Source: Acidobacteriota bacterium (lineage in GTDB: Bacteria > Acidobacteriota > Terriglobia > Terriglobales > Acidobacteriaceae). From it: a DNA stretch of 5,350 nt. Positions 1 through 5,350 of this stretch are shown here, one piece after another (positions within the stretch are counted from its first letter, which is position 1; every line of letters begins with the position of its first letter). The notes below the pieces were generated by a model. That model worked only from the letters and a program-made list of their open reading frames with translations. It did not search any database and had not been told where the DNA came from. The DNA is taken from contig JAGWML010000205.1 in assembly GCA_028873155.1 (NCBI GenBank), positions 1 to 5,350 on the forward strand, given 5' to 3'. Made by a program: the position numbers and the translations under genes.

Positions 1-7
1 TGCGGAC

Positions 8-1102
8 ATGAGAAACCCGATGGAGTCCTTCCTCTCTTCCCTACGTTGCGCGGTTCGTGCGCGACGCGTATCTCTGATTACCGCGCTGTTCACGGCGGTA
101 TGTGTGTTGGCTGGCAGCGGCGCGCGCGCAGTTGATGCCCAAGAAACGGCAAAGTCGTTGCGCATCTATTCGATTGACGTCGAGGGCGGGCAGGCCACGC
201 TGCTGGTTTCTCCGGCGGGCGGATCGTTGCTGGTGGATACGGGCTGGCCGGAGAACAATGGGCGCGATGCGGATCGCATTGTGGCGGCGATGAAGGACGC
301 CGGTGTGACGAAGCTTGACAAGGTGCTGATTACGCACTTCCACGTGGATCACGTGGGCGGCGTGCCGATTCTAGTGCAGCGCGTCAAGGTCGGTCAGTTT
401 CTGGATCACGGCGAGAATCGCGAAGACTCGGATATCACGCGCCACGATTATGCCGCGTACCTCAAGGCCGTCGGCAACACACCGCGGCGGATTGTGCATC
501 CGGGTGACACGATCGACGTGCCGGGACTGTCGATCATCGTGCTGGAGGCCGATGGGGAGCACATCGCGGCGGTGCCGGGGGTAATGCCGGAACCGAACGC
601 GTGGTGCGCGAGCGAGCCCAAGTGGGAGCTGGACCAGACCGAGAATCCGCGGTCAGTGGGCATTCTGGTGCGATATGGCAAGTTTCGCTTTCTTGACATG
701 GGTGATCTGACAAAGGCGAAGGAGATTCCGCTGGTGTGCCCAGAGAACCTGATCGGGCGCGTGGACCTGTATCTGGTGAATCATCACGGCTTTAACCTGT
801 CGAACACGCGGGCGTTTGTCGATGCGATTCATCCGCGCGTGGCCATCATGAACAACGGCGCGCACAAGGCGGGTAGTCCGGAGGCATGGCAGACGGTGCA
901 TGAGAGTCCGGGATTGGAGGATCTGTGGATGCTGCATACCGCTGAGGATTCAGACGCAGCTCATAACAGCGCGGAAGCGCTCATTGCCAATCCCAAAGGA
1001 GATGGCGAGGGACATTTCTTCGAGGTCGTTGCGCATACGGATGGGAGCTTTAGCGTGATGAATTCGCGCACGGGGATGACGAAGCAATACGCCGCAAAGT
1101 AA
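8..1102 (+). CDS. Secreted MBL-fold metallo-hydrolase, ComEC-like type
   Basis: Predicted exported metal-dependent hydrolase of the metallo-beta-lactamase fold; the substrate is unknown. The N-terminus has a basic stretch (RARR, residues 17-20), a hydrophobic core (about 21-36) and a likely signal peptidase I site after ARA (residue 41) or VDA (44). The fold motifs are in order: the LLVDTG strand with D77, the metal motif HFHVDH (H110, H112, D114, H115), MGDL with D233, and NHHG with H259/H260. The pairing of an SVGILVRYG...GD strand with NHHG is typical of the C-terminal hydrolase domain of ComEC and its stand-alone relatives, rather than of antibiotic beta-lactamases. The third-site ligand is not obvious; H185 is one candidate. 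The predicted mature part has exactly two cysteines, C200 and C244, which could form a disulfide. The frame is open to the left edge and only 7 bases precede the ATG, so the start is uncertain; the ATG at 20 is an alternative. The next gene follows after 32 bases. Confidence 0.88.
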   Translation: MRNPMESFLSSLRCAVRARRVSLITALFTAVCVLAGSGARAVDAQETAKSLRIYSIDVEGGQATLLVSPAGGSLLVDTGWPENNGRDADRIVAAMKDAGVTKLDKVLITHFHVDHVGGVPILVQRVKVGQFLDHGENREDSDITRHDYAAYLKAVGNTPRRIVHPGDTIDVPGLSIIVLEADGEHIAAVPGVMPEPNAWCASEPKWELDQTENPRSVGILVRYGKFRFLDMGDLTKAKEIPLVCPENLIGRVDLYLVNHHGFNLSNTRAFVDAIHPRVAIMNNGAHKAGSPEAWQTVHESPGLEDLWMLHTAEDSDAAHNSAEALIANPKGDGEGHFFEVVAHTDGSFSVMNSRTGMTKQYAAK

Positions 1103-1122
1103 GACGCGCAGATCGCAAGGTT

Positions 1123-1127
1123 GAGGA
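1123..1127 (+). promoter_or_regulatory. Shine-Dalgarno site of the TIM-barrel gene
   Basis: GAGGA lies 7 bases before the ATG at 1135 and 10 bases before the second in-frame ATG at 1138; a second GAGG (1131-1134) abuts the first ATG. The spacing favours 1135, but either ATG gives the same Tat signal, differing by one methionine. Confidence 0.6.
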
Positions 1128-1134
1128 GACGAGG

Positions 1135-2094
1135 ATGATGGTTTCCCGCAGAGGCTTCTTAGCAGGCATAGGCGGCGTAGCTGCTGCCGGCTTGCTGCCG
1201 GTGAGGGCTCTGGCAAGTTGTCCATTCCGCGTGGCCGTGATCAACGACGAGATCTCGCAGGACTTTGACCACGCGTGCTACGTGGCCGCGCATGATTTCG
1301 GTCTGCAGTGGATCGAACTGCGCGGAATGTGGAAGAAGAATCTCACGAACCTGGATGCGAATGAGCTTTCAGAGGCGCGCGCAATCCTGGCCAAATACCG
1401 GCTGCGCGTGACAGACATTGCGAGTCCGCTCTACAAGGTGGACTGGCCGGGAGCGCCGATTTCGAAGCAAAGTGAGCGGCGGGACCAGTTTCACGCGGCG
1501 GACGAGTTCAACGAGCAGAATGCGCTGCTGGAGCACTGCATTGACCTGGCGAAGACGTTCGCAACCGACCGCATCCGGTGCTTCGACTTCTGGCGGCTGG
1601 ATGACGCGAGGCCGTATCGCGCTGCAATGAACGAAGTGCTGCGCAAGGCAGCGAAGCGCTGCGCGAAGAGCAAGCTAATCCTGCTGCTGGAAAATGAGAT
1701 GAGCTGCAACACGGCTACGGGTGCAGAGGCTGCGGCCACGCTGGCGGCAGTGACGGAGCATAACTTCATGCTGAATTGGGACCCCGGCAACGCGGCGACA
1801 TTTCCGGGGAGCGATCCGTATCCCAATGGTTATGACCTTCTGCCGAAGCATCGCATCGGGCACTGCCATGCGAAGAGCGTGGTGCGCGAGCCGGACGGCA
1901 AATGGCAATGGGCGCCTGTGGGCCAGGGCGTGGTGGACTGGGCGGGGCAACTGCGCGCGCTGGACCGGGATGGATACCGGTATGCGGTGAGCCTGGAGAC
2001 GCACTGGCACGGCGCGGGGACTCCAGAGGCATCCACGCGTGTTTGCATGCAGGGATTGAAGGAAGCGCTGGCTAAATCCGGCTCGGGCTGCTGA
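1135..2094 (+). CDS. Tat-exported sugar phosphate isomerase/epimerase-like TIM barrel
   Basis: Member of the xylose-isomerase-like TIM-barrel (AP_endonuc_2) superfamily, whose members isomerise or epimerise sugars or cleave related compounds using a divalent metal. The expected metal-site residues appear in order at strand ends: E186 (LLLENE), D216 (NWDPGN), H245 (HAKS, matching the family's H-x-K-D) and E288 (SLETHW); E61 (IELRG) marks an early strand. The N-terminus reads SRRGFL (residues 4-9) followed by a Gly/Ala-rich hydrophobic stretch to ALA27, a clear twin-arginine signal, which fits export of a protein folded with its metal. LASC (26-29) also matches a lipoprotein box, so membrane anchoring is possible. 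The length of 319 residues is normal for the family plus a signal. It lies 32 bases after the MBL gene and 50 before the TolC gene, so co-transcription is plausible. The substrate is unknown. Because it is exported, a phosphorylated sugar is less likely than a free sugar or glycoside derivative; that is inference. Confidence 0.87.
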   Translation: MMVSRRGFLAGIGGVAAAGLLPVRALASCPFRVAVINDEISQDFDHACYVAAHDFGLQWIELRGMWKKNLTNLDANELSEARAILAKYRLRVTDIASPLYKVDWPGAPISKQSERRDQFHAADEFNEQNALLEHCIDLAKTFATDRIRCFDFWRLDDARPYRAAMNEVLRKAAKRCAKSKLILLLENEMSCNTATGAEAAATLAAVTEHNFMLNWDPGNAATFPGSDPYPNGYDLLPKHRIGHCHAKSVVREPDGKWQWAPVGQGVVDWAGQLRALDRDGYRYAVSLETHWHGAGTPEASTRVCMQGLKEALAKSGSGC

Positions 2095-2110
2095 GAATTT
2101 CCGCGCAGAA

Positions 2111-2123
2111 GCGAATCCTTCGC
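2111..2123 (+). repeat. Small hairpin in the gap before the TolC gene
   Basis: GCGAA (2111-2115) and TTCGC (2119-2123) are perfect inverted repeats around a 3-base loop, and the right arm begins a tandem hexamer TTCGCG-TTCGCG (2119-2130). There is no U-tract after it, so it does not look like an intrinsic terminator. It lies 21 bases upstream of the likely ATG and may be chance in GC-rich DNA. Confidence 0.3.
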
Positions 2124-2144
2124 GTTCGCGATACATCTGAGAGA

Positions 2145-3620
2145 ATGATGGATGTGAGGAGACGTTTTCTATTGGCCGGCGGGCCGATGAAGTGGATTCT
2201 GCTATGCGCGCTGCTGGCAGGGGCAGGGGCAGGCGCATGCGCTCGGGCGCAGATGTCGAATCCAACCTCAGCGCAGAATCCCTTCTTTGGCAGCGTGACG
2301 GCGCGTCCGGTGAGCGATGACCCGATCCGGCTCTCGCTGGACGATGCCGTGCGGATGGGGCTCGAAAACAACCTGGGGCTGAAGGAAGCCGAGAATGCCG
2401 AGAAGGTTGTTCATGGCGAAGAAAACATGGCGCTGCAGGAGTTCCTGCCGACGATTACGTTGACGGGCGGGACGGGCGTCTTTCAGCATGACCTGGCGGC
2501 GCAGGGATTTGGTCCTGGAGTCATCAGCAAGTTTGGCGCATTGTTTCCGGGCGGCGTCATGCCGGCCGGAGTGTCGCTGATTACGCGCGACGACCTGACG
2601 CAGGGACAGATCAACTTCAGCCAGACACTGTTTTCCGGACCCGTGATTGCGGGTTGGCGCGCGGCGAGCGCAACGGTACGATCATTTCACTTCGCCAAGG
2701 AGACAGCGCGGGGGAACGTGGTGCAGGATGTGGCGACGGCCTATCTGCGCGCGATCGCCGCGGGCAGCGAGGTGGACGATGCCGCCGCACAGGAATCTGC
2801 GGACAAGGTGCTGGCAGACCAGACGCATGAAGCGCACGCAGCCGGAACGACCTCGAACCTGGACGAGCTTCGCGCGCGGGTGCAACTGCAGGCGCAACAG
2901 CAGGCACGGATTGCCGCTGAGAATGCGCACGAGAAAGATCTGATTCTCCTGAAGCGCGAAATCGGTCTGGACCCAGGGCAAAAGATTGTATTGACCGACC
3001 CAGCACCCTACGGAGATCTGACCGATGAGACGGAGCAGGAGATTCTGGCGACGGCGTACAAGAGCCGCCAGGATTATCAAAATCTGCAGAACCAGGTTGT
3101 CGAGTTTCGCGCAGTGCATGCGGCGTATCGAAGTCAGCGGCTGCCGAAGCTGAGCTTCAACGGCTTCTGGGGCGTGGATACGGTGAACGGCGCGGGCACG
3201 CATGGGAACTTTGTTGCGGCGGGAACGCTCAGCGTGCCGATCTTCAAGGAAGCGAGCCTGCGCGGCGATGAAGACGCATCCGCGGCGCAACTGACCAACG
3301 TGCAGGCCCAGTTGGACGATCTGCAGGTTCGCATTCATCAACAGGTGCGCAATGCGATGCTGGACGTGAGCGCGTCGCGGCAACTGGTGGAAGTGGCGAA
3401 GTCCAACGTGGCGCTGGCAACGCAGGCGCTGGCCGATGAGACGGCGCGCGTGCAGTCGGGCGTGGATGACAATCTGCCTCTGGTGCGGGCGCAGGCGACG
3501 CTGGCCTCGGCGCAGACCAACCTTGTGGAGAGCATCTATCAGTACAACGTCGCGAAGCTCTCGCTGGCGCGCGCCGCGGGTGTTATCGAGCTTGAGTATC
3601 GCGAATACCTCGGCCGCTGA
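2145..3620 (+). CDS. TolC-family outer-membrane efflux channel (OEP)
   Basis: Outer-membrane factor of the TolC/OprM type, normally a trimeric channel that works with an inner-membrane pump and a periplasmic adaptor. Two OEP repeats are visible. The first runs from about residue 63 (LSLDDAV, then LENN) to about 285; the second from about 295 to 488, with the SVPIFKEA strand and the usual ending (VDDNLPLVRAQATL, then YQYN at 465-468 and LARAAG). Long Ala/Gln/Glu-rich helices lie between the strand regions. The length of 491 residues fits the family. A signal peptide ends near ARA35. C32 follows AGA, which is a poor lipobox because -3 is Ala rather than Leu. The start is unsettled. ATG 2145 has only GAGAGA directly abutting it, and gives an N-terminus with RRRFL. 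ATG 2187 (M15) gives a cleaner Sec signal (MKWILL) but has no spaced ribosome site. No adaptor or pump gene is in the window; the downstream carrier is not of a TolC-dependent type. Confidence 0.92.
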   Translation: MMDVRRRFLLAGGPMKWILLCALLAGAGAGACARAQMSNPTSAQNPFFGSVTARPVSDDPIRLSLDDAVRMGLENNLGLKEAENAEKVVHGEENMALQEFLPTITLTGGTGVFQHDLAAQGFGPGVISKFGALFPGGVMPAGVSLITRDDLTQGQINFSQTLFSGPVIAGWRAASATVRSFHFAKETARGNVVQDVATAYLRAIAAGSEVDDAAAQESADKVLADQTHEAHAAGTTSNLDELRARVQLQAQQQARIAAENAHEKDLILLKREIGLDPGQKIVLTDPAPYGDLTDETEQEILATAYKSRQDYQNLQNQVVEFRAVHAAYRSQRLPKLSFNGFWGVDTVNGAGTHGNFVAAGTLSVPIFKEASLRGDEDASAAQLTNVQAQLDDLQVRIHQQVRNAMLDVSASRQLVEVAKSNVALATQALADETARVQSGVDDNLPLVRAQATLASAQTNLVESIYQYNVAKLSLARAAGVIELEYREYLGR

Positions 3621-3686
3621 GGAATTGGCCTTTCTTCATCTCCCATTTCATCGTTCAGCACGTGGTTCGCTCGTTACGCGTCGCGC

Positions 3687-3716
3687 GTGCCAACTCTCAA
3701 GCAAAGCAGATATAGT
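3687..3716 (+). promoter_or_regulatory. Possible sigma-70-type promoter for the MFS gene
   Basis: TATAGT at 3711-3716 matches the -10 consensus at 5 of 6 positions. GTGCCA at 3687-3692 matches the -35 consensus at 4 of 6, with an 18-base spacer. The patch is locally AT-richer than its surroundings and lies in the only sizeable gap of the window (3621-3787). Transcription would start near 3723, giving a leader of about 65 bases. A CACGTG palindrome at 3659-3664 lies upstream and could be a regulator site, but this is unsupported beyond its symmetry. Confidence 0.4.
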
Positions 3717-3750
3717 GAACGCTTCAAGAGAGATGGGCCGAGGCGTGCGC

Positions 3751-3777
3751 GCAGAGGTGTGCATGCGGGCAGAGGTG
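3751..3777 (+). repeat. 9-base direct repeat GCAGAGGTG ahead of the MFS start
   Basis: GCAGAGGTG occurs at 3751-3759 and again at 3769-3777, one 18-base period apart. The second copy contains AGAGG, 12 bases before the ATG at 3788, a rather long spacing for a Shine-Dalgarno site. The repeat could be a duplicated ribosome-binding segment, an operator half-site pair, or chance. Confidence 0.45.
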
Positions 3778-3787
3778 GACCACGGGG

Positions 3788-5107
3788 ATGGAGTGGACGC
3801 AGCGCATCGGAGTGCGCGGGATGCTGGTGGGCTGGCTGTTTGTGCTGAGCGCTGTGGCCTACATGGACCGGACCAACGTGGCCATTGCTGGCGCGGGAAT
3901 CCGCGAGACGCTGCACATTGACAACCTGCAATTGGGATGGATCTTCAGCGCGTTTTTGGTGGGCTATGCCTTGTTTCAGGTGGCAGCGGGATGGCTGGCG
4001 TGCCGGTATGGACCGCGCCGCGTGCTGGCCGGCGGCGTGTTGTGGTGGGGCGTTTTCTCCGCGCTGACGGCGATGGTGAATGTGCGGCTGAGCCATGTGC
4101 TGGCGCTGTTGATTGCGATTCGCTTTGCGTTGGGTGCGGCTGAGGCGGTGATGTATCCATCGGGCAGCCAGTTTGTCGCCGAGTGGATTCCCGTGATGGA
4201 GCGCGGGCGCGCCAACGGATGGATCTTTGCTGGCGTGGGCGCGGGCGCGGGGTTGAGCGTTCCTGTGCTGACTTGGATTGTGACGCATCTGGGATGGCGC
4301 GCTTCGTTTTGGTTTAGCGCAGTAGTGGGGACCGCTGCTGCCGTGGGCTGGTACCTGCTGGCGCGGGACAGGCCCGAAGAGCACCCCTGGATTTCGCTCG
4401 AGGAACGCGCTCTGATTCTCGCAACTCGCGTCGCGGAGACGGACCATCCGGTTGCTGTGAGGGGTTCATGGAGAGCCGCGATCTTCAACCGCAGCATTCT
4501 GGCGATGACCGCGAGCTACTTCATGTACGGCTATGTGGCGTGGATCTTCTTCAGCTGGTTTTATCTCTATCTTGCGCAGGTGCGGCACATGGATGTGCGG
4601 GCCGATGCAATGCTGACGATGATTCCATTTCTGGCGATGACGGTGTGCTGCCTGACGGGCGGTGCGCTGAGCGATTGGATGACGAAGCGCTGGGGAAGCC
4701 GCACGGGCCGCTGCGGGGTCGCCGTGGTCGCCATGGCGCTGACTGCGGTGTTCCTTGCTGTTGGCGTGCATGCGCGCGGGCCGTATACGGCGAGCCTGAT
4801 CCTAGCGGGCGGCGCGGGCGCGCTGTATCTTTCGCAGAGTTCGTTCTGGGCTGTGACGGCGGATCTCGCGGGTGAGCGATCCGGCGTTGTCTCCGGCGTG
4901 ATTAACATGGGTGGGCAGATCGGCGGCGCGGTGACGGCATCTTTGACGCCGTATATTGCCGCGCATCTTGGCTGGACCGCGGCGTTTGACACGGCGGCGC
5001 TGCTGGCGGCAGCGGGCGGCGGGTTGTGGCTACTGGTTGAGCCCGGACAGCCAAGAGCACTGCGACCAATGACGGTGAACTGCGCGGTGACCGCGGAGGG
5101 CGAGTAA
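3788..5107 (+). CDS. MFS permease, anion:cation symporter (hexuronate/glucarate-like) type
   Basis: Inner-membrane secondary carrier with about 12 hydrophobic segments in two halves joined by a charged loop (about residues 193-232, RDRPEEHPW at 193-201). The subgroup marks are those of ACS carriers such as ExuT, GudP/GarP and phthalate or tartrate permeases: YMDRTNVAIAG at the end of helix 1 (25-35), RFALGAAEA with E119 and P124 in helix 4, EWIPVMERGRANG (132-144), and GGALSDW with D296 in the second half. These carriers usually import organic acids with protons; the actual substrate cannot be read here. The helix 2-3 loop is GWLACRYGPRR (68-78), where the usual Asp is C72. The ATG at 3788 is the first possible start after an in-frame stop at 3716; M12 (3821) is a shorter alternative. 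The gene probably has its own promoter in the 167-base gap upstream. Its stop is 4 bases from the stop of the convergent gene. The length of 439 residues is normal. Confidence 0.9.
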   Translation: MEWTQRIGVRGMLVGWLFVLSAVAYMDRTNVAIAGAGIRETLHIDNLQLGWIFSAFLVGYALFQVAAGWLACRYGPRRVLAGGVLWWGVFSALTAMVNVRLSHVLALLIAIRFALGAAEAVMYPSGSQFVAEWIPVMERGRANGWIFAGVGAGAGLSVPVLTWIVTHLGWRASFWFSAVVGTAAAVGWYLLARDRPEEHPWISLEERALILATRVAETDHPVAVRGSWRAAIFNRSILAMTASYFMYGYVAWIFFSWFYLYLAQVRHMDVRADAMLTMIPFLAMTVCCLTGGALSDWMTKRWGSRTGRCGVAVVAMALTAVFLAVGVHARGPYTASLILAGGAGALYLSQSSFWAVTADLAGERSGVVSGVINMGGQIGGAVTASLTPYIAAHLGWTAAFDTAALLAAAGGGLWLLVEPGQPRALRPMTVNCAVTAEGE

Positions 5108-5111
5108 AGAA

Positions 5112-5350
5112 TCAGCCATGCTTGCGGCGCAGAAGCCTCTGAAAGATGCGCCGGGTGGTGCTGTGGAGCAGGCGGGTCTGCTCGGCCTTGAGCGCGGCGT
5201 AGGAATTCTTGACGTAGATGTCGAACTCCGGCGGCCAGCCGATGGTGGAGCGGCGCTCGGAGAAATCGCCCTCGGCCCACTTCGCCATGACTGCCTTGTA
5301 GCCCACGACGTGCGTCACGAAGTCGAGCAGGCACTTGGGCACCTTCTCTT
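5112..5350 (-). CDS. C-terminal part of an unrecognised protein, runs off right edge
   Basis: The last 78 codons of a minus-strand gene are visible; the frame stays open to the edge through EK and then the GTG at 5342-5340. That GTG has a purine run directly abutting it rather than a spaced ribosome site, so a start beyond the window is more likely than a complete 76-residue protein. The reading frame is supported by strong G/C preference at third codon positions and by a balanced composition (for example FVTHVVGYKAVMAKW, then GWPPEFDIYVKN). The overlapping alternative frame is rich in Arg, Ala and Pro and looks like a shadow. The tail is basic (RRIFQRLLRRKHG) with no membrane segment. I do not recognise the family. 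It is convergent with the MFS gene, with 4 bases between stops, so it belongs to a different transcription unit. Confidence 0.65.
   Translation of the reverse strand, partial: EKVPKCLLDFVTHVVGYKAVMAKWAEGDFSERRSTIGWPPEFDIYVKNSYAALKAEQTRLLHSTTRRIFQRLLRRKHG

Noticed and set aside
8..1102. Reading the MBL-fold protein as an antibiotic beta-lactamase
   Set aside because: The NHHG motif and the SVGILVRYG/GD strand place it with ComEC-like hydrolases; the sequence shows no specific sign of carbapenemase or other beta-lactamase families.
1675..2265. Minus-strand open frame (196 codons) across the TIM-barrel and TolC gene junction
   Set aside because: It overlaps two clearly real genes on the other strand and shows no recognisable motif; it is a shadow frame.
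3608..3640. Possible intrinsic terminator after the TolC gene (CCTC/GAGG and GGCC/GGCC pairs, then TTTCTT)
   Set aside because: The stems are only 4 bases, partly inside the coding end, and the T-run is interrupted; not convincing.
3658..3690. Inverted repeat GCACG ... CGTGC in the gap before the permease
   Set aside because: The arms are only 5 bases with a 23-base loop, common by chance in GC-rich DNA; it cannot be called an operator on this alone.
3436..3921. Plus-strand open frame (161 codons) bridging the TolC end, the gap and the permease start
   Set aside because: Its first part is very Arg/Trp-rich, typical of an out-of-frame reading of a GC-rich gene, and it overlaps both flanking genes in other frames.
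3674..4447. Long minus-strand open frame (257 codons) opposite the permease gene
   Set aside because: It is antisense to a well-supported MFS gene, rich in His, Pro, Arg and Gln with no domain-like pattern, as expected from a GC-rich shadow frame.
4567..5334. Minus-strand open frame (255 codons) spanning the permease end and the last gene
   Set aside because: It lies antisense to the permease and in a different frame from the better-supported minus-strand gene at 5112-5350; its composition is Arg/Ala/Pro-rich and low in complexity.
5118..5350. Plus-strand frame from the ATG at 5118, open to the right edge
   Set aside because: It is antisense to the minus-strand frame, which has a far stronger G/C preference at third codon positions and a more protein-like composition.

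Overview
The window is GC-rich (about 60% by eye) and tightly packed with protein-coding genes of bacterial type. The mix fits a Gram-negative soil bacterium: an exported stand-alone metallo-beta-lactamase-fold hydrolase, a twin-arginine (Tat) exported sugar-isomerase-like TIM barrel, a TolC-type outer-membrane protein, and a sugar-acid-type MFS carrier. The overall flavour suggests Acidobacteriota (Terriglobia). That placement is an impression from gene families and composition, not a demonstrated assignment. No rRNA, tRNA, CRISPR array, insertion sequence or phage gene is visible.

Layout. Positions 8-3620 hold three plus-strand genes with gaps of 32 and 50 bases and no convincing terminator between them, so they may be one transcript. 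In order they are: (1) a secreted ComEC-like MBL-fold hydrolase; (2) an exported AP_endonuc_2 (xylose-isomerase-like) TIM-barrel protein with an SRRGFL Tat motif and a possible lipobox LASC; (3) a TolC/OEP-family outer-membrane channel. A 167-base gap (3621-3787) carries a plausible sigma-70-type promoter and a 9-base direct repeat just before the next start. Gene (4), 3788-5107, is an MFS permease of the anion:cation symporter (ACS; hexuronate/glucarate/phthalate-type) subgroup. Only 4 bases after its stop lies the stop codon of gene (5), a convergent minus-strand gene that runs off the right edge. Only its last 78 codons are visible and I do not recognise it.

How the genes relate. Genes 1-3 all make products that leave the cytoplasm (periplasm, possible membrane anchor, outer membrane), and gene 4 is an inner-membrane carrier. 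A loose story of periplasmic processing of a carbohydrate-like compound followed by uptake of an acid is possible, but it is inference from proximity. No kinase, dehydrogenase, RND pump or membrane-fusion protein is present to fix a pathway. I found no clearly new biological system. The most useful oddities are the Tat/lipobox signal on the isomerase-like protein, the poorly supported start and twin-arginine-like N-terminus of the TolC gene, and the D-to-C change in the MFS signature loop.
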